Origin: Phlebotomus papatasi
Lineage: Eukaryota; Arthropoda; Insecta; Diptera; Psychodidae
Assembly (NCBI RefSeq): GCF_024763615.1
Contig: NC_077224.1
Span: 39,442,712-39,506,711 of the forward strand
Reading direction: 5' to 3'
DNA: 64,000 nucleotides
The translations under genes and the position numbers were made by a program. Under the pieces are notes generated by a model. It saw only the letters and a program-made list of their open reading frames with translations, ran no database searches and was not told the DNA's origin. Positions 1 to 11,640 of this stretch are shown in pieces. The stretch's first letter is position 1. Each line of letters starts with the position of its first letter.

Positions 1-150
1 CTCATGGAAAAATGTAAAGTAGGTTAGAAATTAAAAGAGATATCTTGTAAAATACTAAAAAAAAAAAACAAAGTGATTCTTGAGAAAAAAAATTGAAAAC
101 TGATAGAGTCCGTGAAGTACTAAAAAAAGTGAAGGAAAATTTCTTTAAAC

Positions 151-296
151 TTTAAACCATAGGTGTGCAAGAACCGTTTGAAACCGAACAAACGTCAAAT
201 GAAACTTGTAGGACAATGGTCAAAACGCTACCTGGCCAAACTTATTTTGACGTTTATCCGGTTTTAAATGGTTCTTGCACACTTCTGCTTTAAACC
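151..296. repeat. hAT-like MITE with 8-bp target duplication
   Basis: The element occupies 159-288. Its left end has GGTGTGCAAGAACC and its right end is the inverted match GGTTCTTGCACAC. It is flanked by the direct repeat TTTAAACC at 151-158 and 289-296. An 8-bp duplication and GTGTGCAA-like ends fit the hAT superfamily. At about 130 bp it has no coding capacity. The family name is inferred. Confidence 0.7.
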
Positions 297-1042
297 TTTA
301 CCAACGTTAGCAACTGGCGCAAAAGTTATGAACTTCTTAGAACAAGGGATACTCTAATACATTACCATGAAATATTGCTCAAGAAGGAAGAAGTGGGACA
401 CTTTTGAAAGAGGGCTCTTTTATTTTATTTTTTTTTAAATAAAACTGAATTTCACTGGAAAGCGATTCCATGAAGCATTAAAAGAAAATCTAGAAATATT
501 CCTTACAAATTTTATCAGTTCACTATGAAAGAAATAGGATGGTGTCACCGCTTCTCGCCAGTGATTCACTTTTCTCCACGTATAGTTAAATATAATACGA
601 GTAATAAAGAGGTTATTAGAAAGAAAAGCAACGCTGAATTAAAAAATAATACTGTCCAAAATAATTGAGTTTGGGCTTTTCCAAGTAGGTGGCGAGATGT
701 GGTTATTTTTGCATTTTTAATAAAAAAAATTTTTTAAGTAGTCTATCGTTAAATTGAGGAACTACTAATTTGATATAATCTATAGCCAATATATCTAAGT
801 AACTTTACAAGTTACTTTATAATAAGGGTTCAAAAATTATAATTAAATTAATTTCCGTTCTTCTTAAAAATGGCGATAAATGGTTACTCCACCCTATGGC
901 ATATTTAGAACAAAAGAAGGAGTCACTTGCATGAAGTACTTAAGAAAACTCAATTGTATAAAATGTTTTAATGGCGAAATATAAAGTATTACAGCTTTTA
1001 GAACAAAACATAAATGTCATTGAGTACTAAAAAATAAGCATC
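297..1042. other. Non-coding DNA, nothing recognised
   Basis: AT-rich sequence with homopolymer runs and no convincing reading frame, terminal inverted repeat or RNA gene. It belongs to the inferred last intron of the Goosecoid-type gene. Confidence 0.5.
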
Positions 1043-1731
1043 GTCCGTCAAATAATTTCGTCAGATATCTTTAAGTTTTCTGCAGAAAATATCTGCACCT
1101 CTGCCGAGAAATCTGTAGATATTCCGACGAATTTTATTTGGGCTTGGGACAAAATTCGTCAGAAATTTTTGCAGATTTTCTGACGAATTTCTGTAGATAT
1201 TTTGCCGATTTTCTGTAGATTTTTTCTACATTCCAGACTTTCCAGACAGCTGTGTCAGAAAAGATGGAATATTTTTCACTGAAGTTTGCAAAATTCAATA
1301 GAGTTATTCTTGGTGATATCACAGTGTTTATATGAAATAAAGAATTCTGCGACGCCGTGTTATAAGTAGAGTATAGTGAAGTGATATCTTTAAACACAGT
1401 GTCGATCTAAATTTCATATTTTTGTATCATTCGATTGGCGATTTTTAAGAAATTAGTATTTTTGCTCGCAAATTTTAAGTTATCTAAAATGTTTAATCGG
1501 TAATGCTTGTTAAGCAGAGCATACCATTTTCTTTGTAACTGCTATAGTTTCTTGATAAATCAACAATATTTTTGTTGAGACAGTGGAGACTATGCAGATT
1601 TCCAATGCAGAAATTCTGCCGAGAATCTGTAGATTTCCTGACAGAAATTCTGCAGAAAATTTACAGATTTCCTCTGAATGTACTAGAATATACCGTTACA
1701 ATTCAAAAAACCTCAGAGTAAAATCGGCAGG
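1043..1731. repeat. Interspersed repeat, copy 1 of 2
   Basis: This 689 bp block recurs in the same orientation at 61986-62665. Both copies begin GTCCGTCAAATAATTTCGTC and end GGCAGG. Inside, short motifs such as TCTGTAGAT, CTGACGAA and TTCTGCAGAAAAT recur several times. I see no terminal inverted repeats, no target duplication and no coding capacity, so the class is unknown. The 87-codon minus-strand frame at 1134-1397 lies inside it and is taken as spurious. Confidence 0.8.
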
Positions 1732-3799
1732 TAGAGCAATGATTTGACAGGCGAATATTCCTCGAGAAAAAAGTTTATAAAAATATCGAGTTTTTAGTGC
1801 ATTAGAAAACAATAAACTCAATGAAGTACTAAAAGAAAATTTAGAAGTATGACAAAGGCTTTTTTTTAATTTTTTTTGAGAAACAAATAATGAAGAAACA
1901 AATTTCGGTGTGTACTAACTAAACACTATAAAGGAATATTTTCTGACTTAATAAAGCAGAAAACTTTATCCTAAAAGAATATTTAACGTTTAAATTGACA
2001 CGTCATTAAGCTTTGGGGAGCTTTTCACATATTTGGAATTAAATTTTAAAAATCCTAAAAGACGTTGAGGCTTTTTTAGACAAAAAAAAGAATTAATAAG
2101 ATTTTAGTTGTTCCAGATTAAAGAATCTTAAAATTTCAGATTGCCCTAACTAAATTAAGTAGTGAATATTTATTTGTAAGCATAACATGTAAAAAGTATG
2201 AATTATTTAACGATTTTTTCAAGGAAATACATATTATGTTCACATAAGCATAAAATTATTTTAAAAAGAAATAAACAAAATCAATTTTGCCTTTTTAAAA
2301 TCTGATGGAATATTTTAGACCCAGAGCTTTAAAATAGATTTTAAACCTGAATTTCATTAGCTTGATAGGAAAAATTGTAAGGTTTTGTAAAGGATACTCT
2401 TTGATAAAACTTCGTAGCTTATTCTCAGAGTTAAAAAAAACTCTAGTAAAGTGTTTTCATTCAGAATAAAATATTTGTGATGTTCTACAAAAAATTTCAA
2501 CAAAAAAGACTGAATTGGTTCTTCTAAATAAACCGCCCAATAAATTGCAATTTTGTGACTAAAAAGAGCAAGTTGAGTCTTTCAGTAACCTACACGGATT
2601 TATAAACATCAGAGGCTACCGACAAAGTCGGCAAGATCTTAACTTCTCAGCAAAATCTCCTCTTTTGGTCATCCCCCTACAAAATGAGTTAATCCATCCG
2701 ACTAAGAACATTATTGTGAGATAATGTTTTACCTCGATGCACTTTTTTTCACGATCACTTGAACATTTAAAGGACTTCTCTTTTCAGCCCTTATTGAAGA
2801 TATGTGTTGTATTTGTGGTCGTTTGATAAACTCCTCTTTCAATCTTTTCATTAAAAATTTAATTTTCCTACGTGTTGGTAATTCTGAGAATTATGGTTTT
2901 GGTTCGAAATTCAAATACTAATCCTTGGCACAATAAATATGTGCGCAGGATACATTATGAAGGTGCAAAAGAATAAGTTTTCTCTGTCAAACACTTCAAT
3001 TTTAAATATTTATTAGCCTACAGCACTTTAATTTAACTAATGAATAATAAACACCTTTGACAAAAGATTCCATGGGATACTCTAGGTGTAAGTTCAGTTT
3101 TAACCAACTTATCACCTTCTCATTTACCTCTCTAATTCATTACACTTTGGAACACTTACCGAAAGGTTAGAGAAACACTTTCAATAAAATTACAGTTCCA
3201 GCTGGTAATGTTATGAACATATTGGAAAGTTCTAACGAAGAACAGCATCTCTATTCTTCGTGAATGAAACAAGTTTATATTAAACCTTGACAATGCTTAA
3301 TATAACAAGGTATGGACTTTTAAATTTTATTTTTTGTTTATATTATTTATTTCCATAAAATAAAAAATATTTTGCGAAAATTACTTTTCCGGTATTTTCC
3401 AGTGAGTAGGTGTCAGTGTCACCCCAAGAGATGAACATTTTTTTAAGACTTGACCAGAATTTTCGGTCCCGATATGGACATTTTTCAGTGACTGAAAATG
3501 GTCACTTTACCATTGGCAATCATCGGAGAAGTGCTTGATAAATCTCTTGCAGTAGTCTCATCCACAACGAAAGATTCTGAATTTCGAAGCTGACCATTCA
3601 CAGCGGGAGTTCAATTTTTAAATAGTGTCTTGACTAAAAGATAAATGAAACACTTATTTCCGCATGTCGTTCAAACTTTCAAAAAAAAAAGCTTGCACAA
3701 AAATTGGAGAAATTTATAAAACACCTCGCTAAAGAAATGTTAAATTTGTTACTCACTCAGTGATTCTCTTCGGAATTGTTAAAGGAATTTTCATATACA
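1732..3799. other. Non-coding DNA, nothing recognised
   Basis: About 2 kb of AT-rich sequence in the inferred Goosecoid intron. I see no reading frame with a recognisable motif, no tRNA-like fold and no clear paired termini. Confidence 0.5.
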
Positions 3800-4140
3800 A
3801 AGGGGAAGTCTTTTAGGCTTTGGTTATACTCTGGCTTCAAACTTTAAATGTTTCAATTTTACCTGAGATTTTTTATATTCACTTACTGAAGCTGAACTAT
3901 GTATGGCATATTTTAATAGCCAGTCTTAAGTCACACATTTTTTGAAAAATAATAGGTCGGATTCATTAAAGTAATATGGGAAAAATATAAAGTGTTTAAA
4001 GCCAGAATATGTGCGAAGCCAGAAAGCCTTCCTTTACTTATTTAGCAATAGGGGAAAGTACTCTTACTCTCCCTTCGAACGTTCATGTCTTCGAATAATT
4101 TTTATAATATAAATAATTATTTTTATAATAATATTTTTCG
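3800..4140. repeat. Two-part repeat block (MITE X plus partial MITE Y), copy 1
   Basis: Part X (about 3800-4036) starts with a degenerate AGGGGAAG terminus and ends GTGCGAAGCCAGAAAGCCTT. Part Y starts at about 4051 with GGGGAAAGTACTC and includes CCCTTCGAACGTTCATG. The spacer CTTTACTTATTTAGCAATA between them recurs at 34381-34745, so X and Y moved or were duplicated as one unit. X also has a copy at 11033-11256. Y has full copies at 34799-35013 and 60577-60793. Confidence 0.7.
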
Positions 4141-4202
4141 CTATTTATATCACTAGGGAATTGAATGGCATAATTTTCATGAAATACTGCAAAATAAAAA
4201 AA

Positions 4203-5165
4203 AAGAGATGGCAAAGCGTCCCAGCTTTGCGGAATGCTCGAACTCACGAAATAGAGCTCACCGTGAATTAGTGTTTTTGCATGATCTTTTTGGTATTACT
4301 GATCTACTAGAGATCAAATTGATTCATAAATCACAAATCCATTTGAAAATCAAAAAATCGATACTTAACCGACTCATTACCAATGAAGACCAATGCAGCC
4401 GGGTTCGACATTTCAATACCTCTCCAAAAAATCCAAATTTAACCAAATGGGGTGAAAAATAAGCCCTCCAAAGTAGTTGACCTTTGACCTTCAATAATTC
4501 AAAATGGCGAATTTTCCAGTCATGAGTATGTTTGGCCGAAATATTCGCCCGGACTAGCTCTAAAACATATCCGAAGATCATTGAAAAAGCTTGGGCTAAT
4601 TTTTGCAAAATTGGAAAAACCTCATTTTTGACCTATTTTTGAGGGATAGGGAACGTATGAAAGAGGAGGGGGAAAAATAAAGAGGTTGGGTACGAGATAA
4701 TGTCATTTGAGGAGGGGTCATCGAAGACCGGAAGTTGATATCTCTTACCGTTTGAATTTTATATAGGTCAAAAGCGTCAAAAAACTAAAAAAGTGCGAAA
4801 AACAGTTTTTTTTTAAAACAGAGCTATTACCGTTCCTTTCCCGATTCATCACCGATTATGACTGATGCAGTCGGGTTCTGAATTTCAATACCTTTCCAAA
4901 AAATCCAAATTTAACCAAATCGGTTGAAAAATGGACCCTCCAAAGTGGTTGACCTTTGACCTTCAATAATTCAGAATGGCGAATTTTCCGGTCATAGGTA
5001 TGTTTGAGCGAAATGTTTGCCTGGACTAGCTCTAAAACATGTCCAAAAGATCATTGAAAAAGCTTGGGCCAATTTTGAGAGAACCCAAAAAAACATGGTG
5101 TCGAGAGATTTTGTTTTTTTTATTGGTGGTCATCGAAGACTGGAAGTCGATATCTCTTACCGTTT
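4203..5165. repeat. Dispersed repeat with an internal duplication
   Basis: The opening motif GCAAAGCGTCCCAGCTTTGC recurs nearly unchanged at 57212. A block containing CAAATTTAACCAAAT and GACCTTTGACCTTCAATAAT occurs twice here (about 4430-4760 and 4905-5165) and again near 57731. Each block ends in the inverse of GGTAAGAGATATCGACTTCC. That signature also occurs near 6543, 33248 and 48130. The short frames on both strands here are products of the repeat. Confidence 0.7.
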
Positions 5166-7540
5166 AAGCTCCAGAACACAGTGACAAGTTGAAAAAAAGA
5201 CTATTATATTGTGCAGTAACAAATATGTACTGGGTATTGATTGATATTATCCCTTTTCTCCGCGTGACAGCAGTGCTTTCTTACACGCATGGCGTTGACA
5301 ACTGTTCTCAATTTATAATTTTCAAGTTTTAATGGAAAAGTTCGACAATATTGAACAGTTCACGAAAAGTTTTCAAAACTGTTTTTTTTGGAAAAACAAT
5401 TTTTTTATTCAAAAAATTCTAATTTTTACAGATTATCTATTAAAGTAAAAATATTAAATGTGCAGTGAAGCAAATAAATTCTGCAAAGAGTAGCCTTTAA
5501 TACAAGCCATAGGCGCTGAGCGCCCAGTACGGCGTAATTTCCATTTGTAGTGCGAGAGTTTTTACCAAAATTGCCCCATTTTAATTTTTAATTAAAAGAA
5601 AGCAATTTTGCTATCACATTATTAATGAAGGCATAAATTTAATTTTCATAATGTACAGTGTGAGTTATAAAATTGTCGAATATTTTTGCGATCATTTGCT
5701 GTATAAATATGGGTATTTAAAGGGCTTTTCTGTTCTCATTTCATCCCCTGGTGTAATAACATATCAAGGTGCTGATGGAGAAGAAGTGAAATGGGAAATA
5801 CTAGGAAGGATTTGAAATCTCTGGGATGGAGATGGGAAAGTATGACCCGAGGCACGTTTCAAGGGATCATTCCTCTCGCACCCACAAAACTACTATCAAA
5901 TGCAAACATTTTAATAATAAAAGCATGTGTTGAGGAAATCTTTCGAAGAAGTGCTGCTGGAAGAGTCGAACAATTTCTCTTCTCCTCTATAAGCTACATT
6001 TAAGTGAGCAATAGAACCCCTAAGTTTAACCATTACTAATTTATTTTTCGTGTAATGTTTGCTGTTATTTAATTAGGAAAATTGATATATTTAGCCATCC
6101 TATCCAAACACAGCAATATAGTTAAATTTTATTATTATTCATCCATAAGTGTGCGTGTTTGTGCTCAGGGGATGGATTTTCCCCCAATGTTATTTCAGCA
6201 AATGCATCCGGGGATTCGCTGGGGAATGCTCGCGCGCTGGCGTCCCAAAGAGGCGGAAAAACGGACAGACATTTTGGGAGTGTGGGTGGGAAAAGTGTGG
6301 TGTATTTGGGTATAAAATGGCCCGCGGGAAAATTAATACGCACAAGCACCTGATTTGTGCATGAAGAGTGTTTAGGTGTATTTTAGAATAACAATTTTCC
6401 AACAACAAATATAAGGGGTTTATAGTCGTAAGGGTGTGTCTGCCCCATAACGCATATGTTTAACTGTATACAGTTTTAGTAACGGAATTTCTGTTGCTGA
6501 AAAGTATTGATTAAACATAGATTACTTTTTATAGAATCAAACGGTAGTAGATATCGACTTCCGTTCTTCGAAAGTTCGAAGTCAATTTCGAAACTCCTTT
6601 CCCGGCAAAGTCATGTTTTTTTTTATTTCGCAAACGAGTCCTACAATTTCTTTTATTTTCGGATATATTTTGTAGGTAACCCAGGCGAATATTTCGTCCA
6701 TATACATATGACCGAAAAAGTTTCAACATCGAATTTTCGAAGCTTAAATATTTAAGAATACTCCAAAATTATTTAAGGACTTCTTATAGATTGAAATTAA
6801 TGTTTAATGGTCATATTCTTAAAAAATGCAAATTTTGAAATGATTCTCTTGTAATTTGTGTACCAGTTTAAATTGATATACAACCGCTATGAGCACAAAA
6901 AAGCTCTTATCTCATAAATTCGAACTTCGAACACTTCAGAAAGTTAGGACGCTTTTTCATCTCTTTATTAAGCACTACACACATTTATTAAATAATTTAT
7001 TTTCAAAGTTTAAGAATGCTAAAAATGCTTTCAATAACGTAATATTTTTCGCCAATACCAATGGAATTAAAATATCTTGTGGAATTGAATATTTTAAAAA
7101 ATCTAGAATCAGGAACATAATTCTAAGTCCAAAACTAAAAACTAATCAAAGTTCAAATCTAAATATTTCTTTGATAAAGAATGAAATATTGAGTTACATT
7201 ATAGGGTGCATTGTGGAAAGGGAGACACTTAAGAAAAAGTTCAATTTCAAATACATTTTTAAGCCGAATAAATATATATATATTTTTCATTTTCTTTGCA
7301 TCATAAGATTGCTTGTGAAATATTCTAACAGAATCTTAACAGTTTTTAATAGATATTTCAACCAATTAATTGGAATATTCCATCAAATTAAAAAATAACA
7401 CGTTTTGAAAAGATGGACAAAATTTTGGAAAGCGGTACAAAAATTTTTGGAAAGTTGGATATAGTGATATTAATGACAAAATATTATACGAAATATATAA
7501 AAAATCAAATGTTGAGGGTTTTCTGTGTATACTTGCACAT
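5166..7540. other. Non-coding DNA with one GC-richer island and a diverged repeat
   Basis: Mostly AT-rich and unrecognised. At 6150-6360 there is a distinctly GC-richer island with TATAAAA at 6311-6317 and the palindrome CCCGCGGG at 6321-6328. A diverged piece of the AGATATCGACTTCCG repeat family lies at about 6535-6760. A 169-codon frame at 6889-7398 is rich in Lys, Asn, Ile and Phe, has no recognisable motif, and is not annotated as a gene. Confidence 0.45.
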
Positions 7541-7900
7541 TGGATGGTTATGCTAATCCCTCCTTTATGTCCGGGTAACAGTTGAGGAATGCTAATTACC
7601 AAGAACTTCCTGGACGTCCAACCAAAAAGAGGTTCTGTAAATTTCACAGACGCCTCGCGCTGTCCAGCAGTTATAGCTTTAAAGCGGATGCAACTTCTTA
7701 GCAGATTTGGATACCTCATCCGGCCAGGTCCTTTTCCACTTGCTTTGGGAGTTCTGTAGAGGCTCCTATTTGTCTTTCTCCAGGTGTTTTTGCGATATTT
7801 ACTATCCATTCTGTCAGAAAAAGTGGTCTTCGGAATCTGGAAATTCTTGCAGCCTTTTCCAGGAGATTTTCTCCTAATTAGCTGCTACTGCTGTTGCAAC
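7541..7900 (-). pseudogene. Fossil pogo/Tigger-type transposase, N-terminal part
   Basis: Read on the minus strand with frame changes, this segment resembles the start of a pogo-type (DDE superfamily) transposase. In order I see a helix-turn-helix remnant with the motif IPKTTFSDRM near 7850-7815, then a stretch reading ELPKQVEKDLAG, then LLDSARRL, then LVGRPGSSW followed by a hydrophobic run. In intact family members these are the DNA-binding region, the linker before the catalytic domain, and the conserved GRPG.SW block. Several stops and at least one frameshift separate the pieces, so no functional protein is possible. The catalytic domain is not visible. A 147-codon open frame at 7366-7809 overlaps it but joins the wrong frames. 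It lies in the inferred Goosecoid intron. The family call is inferred from motif order. Confidence 0.65.
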
Positions 7901-9050
7901 TATTTCTCCGGGTACTTAAGGACCTTTGTCGTCCTTGTTAACATGATTTCACTGCGCAAAACCATCAAATTTATTTACAAAATCAACTGTCCAAGATTTC
8001 ATAAAACTTGTTTTGAAAGCAACTCGAAATTAAATCTCTTTTCTATCCTTTTTAAATGTAATATTTCACAAATAATTTTTATTCACCTTTGAAATGGATG
8101 TATGTCCTTCGTTTTTCACTACGGATTTAATAATATTTCACGAATTATGCCGAAAAATCAAACAAAACACTTTGATATTTTCCTAGCAACTTCCATAAGA
8201 AACAGAGAAAATGACAACTACCGTGTCGAGATTATGAATATCACACATGCAATACATTTTTTAAATTCTTCTTGAAAGTCACTCTTTGATTGTTAAATAA
8301 CGAATTTTGCATTTTTATCTTCTCAAATAATCACAAAATTAGGTTTAATAATCTTTTTATCGAAAATTGAAATATTTAATTAATTTATTATCAAGTTTTT
8401 AAGGAGGTGTCTTACATTCCACACTGCTTTGTCCAACTTTCCAAACTGTCTCGCTTTAGACAAATTACCCTACAAATTTTTTTGATCCCAGAAAAGTATT
8501 CTAAATATAAAAAAAAAACGATGCGACCAAATTATGAAATTATCTATTCTTAAAATTTCTGAAAATAAGCGTTTCAAAAGTTCTTTAAAAAAAGGAATTT
8601 AATTTTTCGATATAAAATTACTCAAAAGAGATGAAAGAATGTGATAAGATAAAGTTCTCCATGAATTAACTTTTTAGATGATGTTTAGGTACATACCGAC
8701 TTAATACTTATTAAATTGAATATTAAAATAAGAAAACCATTGCAAAATCGAAAATTAGTTAAAGTTTTTGCATGGTGAAATGTTAATTCGTAAAAAGCTT
8801 ACGGTAACTATTATTCATACTGAAGTGAACTTTTTTTTTAAATAAAATTTTAATAATTTTTTTCAGATTAAATAATTTTATGATTGGGTCACTCGTAATC
8901 AAAAAACCTACGACCAATTAGTTAAAGTTATGTGTTCCTCTAAATGTCTAAATAGTTAGGAATTTCTTTTTTATCTCAAATTCTTGAACCTCTCTTTGTT
9001 TAAGGGCTAAATTTTAGCACTTATTCAAAACTTTAATTGGTTTCAACTCC
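7901..9050. other. Non-coding DNA, nothing recognised
   Basis: AT-rich sequence between the transposase fossil and the piggyBac-like element. No paired termini or credible reading frame were found. Confidence 0.5.
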
Positions 9051-9584
9051 TTAACCCTTTAAGGACGATTGGAACACCGGTGTCCCATAAAGAAAATAAT
9101 TTTTCCTGACAACCTAAAGTTATTTTTTTCTTATGTCTGTACATAATTGTAAAGTAGAAGGTTGAAGGAATCTAGAATATTTTTTGCAAGTCTCTAGCTA
9201 TTTGCTATGTAGTAAATATTTAAGCTCAAAAATGGCGAATTTTTAAATTCTCAAATTCATGATTGATTTTATTTATTTTTTATACTTCCAATTTTTTTAA
9301 AGTAAAACCCTTTTGGCAATAAAAGCTACAATACTCATACGTAACATTTTTCATTAAAGCGAAAAATATTATTCATTGGTTACTTAAATTTTTTACTTAA
9401 ATTTTTACTTAAATTTTTGGGCTATTTTTGTCCCTATCGTTCATAGAAGCACAAAATACACCGAATCAGACTCTGTTGGACTTTCCAAGGTTAGATGTAA
9501 GACTTATCATTGATTATATTTCTCAGTTTAATTTTTATTGTTGATTTTCAGTCCGAAAAAAGTGTCTCGTCGTTAAAGGGTTAA
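9051..9584. repeat. piggyBac-like non-autonomous element
   Basis: The element at 9055-9580 is flanked by TTAA at 9051-9054 and 9581-9584. Its left end reads CCCTTTAAGGACGA and the inverted right end CCCTTTAACGACGA. A TTAA duplication plus CCCTTT termini is the hallmark of piggyBac. The roughly 526 bp interior has no coding capacity. Confidence 0.75.
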
Positions 9585-9660
9585 GGGGCGTGATCTATAA
9601 ATAATTCTGGTGGCTTTTACTCAAGAAAACCAAAAAAAAAATCGAGAAGAGTTTAAGAAG

Positions 9661-9873
9661 TAGGGGGAAGTGGGGCACCTTTGAGTGTGGGGCAGCTTTG
9701 AAATTGGAATTTAAATAAAATTGTGCCTTATCATTATATAATTTAGTGCCAAAAACAGATTGAGAACCTAACTTACATTATAATATGGCCATATGGCTCA
9801 ATTTCATTTAAAAAATAGAAAAAAAATCCCAATTTCAAAACCGCCCACATTCAAAGGTGCCCCACTTCCCCTT
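9661..9873. repeat. GGGGAAGTGGGGCA-ended MITE
   Basis: The left end at 9663 reads GGGGAAGTGGGGCACCTTTGA. The inverted match GGTGCCCCACTTCCCC ends at 9871. TA precedes the left end. The interior is about 200 bp of AT-rich non-coding DNA. Confidence 0.7.
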
Positions 9874-10640
9874 GTGAGGGAAAAAGAATCTTAAGAGACT
9901 CGTTACTATTAATTGATTAGAAGTTTATGCCTTATCTTTGAGTTAGAGTAATAAAGATTCATAAGATTGATTTGTGTATTGCTGATCCATAAAAATATGT
10001 CTAGGTTAATCTCAGATCCTCAATTAAACAATATAAAGTCTCTCATAAAAAATGTGAAAAGGGAGAAATGTGTATGAATGGGAAAGCATCTGGCTGTTTA
10101 TTTTTGCATGAGAGTTCATGTGAAAAATTTGACAAGCTCTCAATCCTTTTTGTGGCCTTTGTTGCTGCACCCGGATTACAAGGGTGGTCTCGTTTAAATC
10201 TGCAGTTCACAAAAATTGATGCCTATTTGGCTGCCTCTCCATCCCACGAGCTCGTTTTTTTTCCCTAGTGCCAAAGGACAGGAAAAATTGTTTAGCAGCA
10301 CCTTGAAAATCAACCAATTTGTCCTTTTTACCTTCCAGAGTTGAGATTTATTTACTCTCTCTCCTGGCTTCTTATTTTTTTTTTTGTACTCCATAAAATG
10401 GACAAATTGCAGTAGGATACCATTTCACATAATATGTTGTGCAGAATGAAATAACAAAGGAAATTGAGAGACATTCCTATTTGCGGCGACTTAAAAAAAA
10501 GGTTTGGAGTAGAAAGAAAGGGCAACGATATCTTTAATCCTTTCGAGGAGAAAAGGACATGAAATTCAATGTCAATAAAATGCTCTTTTTGGCATACAGG
10601 ATTAACTTACAATTTGGCCCTTTCTCTGCCTTTCTTCCAG

Positions 10641-10853
10641 GTATGGTTCAAGAATCGTCGAGCCAAGTGGAGGAAGCAGAAGCGCGAGGAACAGGAGAGA
10701 CTGCGTAAGTTACAGGATGAGCACAATGGAGGAAATTCTGGAAGTATCACGAGTATCAAAACTGAAGATATGCCTTCTCCAGTTCTTCCTCTCTCCACTT
10801 CCATTCACAATTTTAGCGATGCCGAAGACTCTTCTGACCTAGAAGTGGCATAA
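10641..10853 (+). CDS. Gsc: Goosecoid-type homeodomain protein, last coding exon
   Basis: This 70-codon 3' exon encodes the end of a homeodomain transcription factor. It opens with VWFKNRRAKWRKQKREEQ, the second half of recognition helix 3. Lysine at homeodomain position 50 gives the bicoid/goosecoid-type preference for TAATCC-like sites (family knowledge). The tail is acidic and Ser-rich and ends SDLEVA, which I recognise from insect Goosecoid. The acceptor TTTCTTCCAG ends at 10640 and the frame enters in phase 0, so the intron splits the homeodomain between residues 46 and 47, a common position in paired-like genes. TAA is at 10851-10853. The rest of the homeodomain and the N-terminus are not in the window. 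Other K50 paired-like genes (Otx, Pitx) are possible, but their tails differ. Confidence 0.88.
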   Translation, partial: VWFKNRRAKWRKQKREEQERLRKLQDEHNGGNSGSITSIKTEDMPSPVLPLSTSIHNFSDAEDSSDLEVA

Positions 10854-11640
10854 GTTTCCCGTAAGGATCTTTCTGTGAGACTCTTCCTTCGCAGTATGTC
10901 TATTGAAATTCATTGACAAATAATGGAGCACGTACAATAACTCCTCTTTTGCAAACATGTTGTTAAAAACATGTTCACAAAATAGAAATATTAACTGTGT
11001 ACTCCATGAGTTACAAAATTTACCAAACATAAGGGAAGGCATTCATGCTTCGCACATACTCTTACTCTGGCATCGAACACTTCATATTTTTCCCATATAC
11101 CTTTAACTAAATTGACCTAATGGCAATATATTTTAATAGCCAGTGTTAAGTCACACATTTCCTGAACAAATTAGGTAAAATTCATTAAAGGAATATGATA
11201 AAAATATGAAATGTCCCAGGCCAGATATGTGCGAAGCCTTAAAGCCTTCCCCTACTGTTTTTAAATCATTCAAAAAATTATTTTAGTGAGAGAAGAACTG
11301 ACAAAAGGTGTGACTTTTTCATTTTATGAACGAGAGTCTTGTTAGATAATTTAATTTGTATAGAGAGAAACCTATATTTAAAAAATTCAGCTAATATGAA
11401 TGTGATATAGAACCCCTAAAAATATTAATTTACACCCAAAAAACAGATATATAATTAAAAAAAAAGATAGAAAGTAATGGAAATAGATAAAAGGATATAA
11501 ATGTACATTTTATCAAATATTCCACTATTTTAGTGCGTAAATTCTCAGTAAAGAGTAAAACTTGTACAGATACACCAAATTGAATCAATTAATCCGTATG
11601 TTTATGTATTTAGAACACTATTATCAATATTAATAATAAA
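10854..11640 (+). other. Probable Goosecoid 3' UTR
   Basis: No coding frame follows the stop codon. The first clear AATAAA is at 11635-11640 in an A/T-rich tract, which would give a 3' UTR of roughly 0.8 kb containing a MITE at about 11033-11256. The cleavage site cannot be placed from sequence alone. Confidence 0.35.
11033..11256. repeat. MITE X, near-complete copy
   Basis: The left terminus AGGGAAGGCATTCATGCTTC pairs with the right terminus GAAGCCTTAAAGCCTTCCCC in inverted orientation. Related copies lie at 3800-4036 and 34381-34655. It sits 180 bp after the Goosecoid stop codon and may be transcribed in the 3' UTR. Confidence 0.7.

Noticed and set aside
6889..7398. 169-codon open frame on +
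   Set aside because: Composition (Lys, Asn, Ile, Phe) is what AT-rich random DNA gives. No domain, signal or splice context was seen, and it borders a transposase fossil.
7366..7809. 147-codon minus-strand frame as an intact gene
   Set aside because: It joins transposase motifs from the wrong frames and runs into unrelated sequence, so it is a relic.
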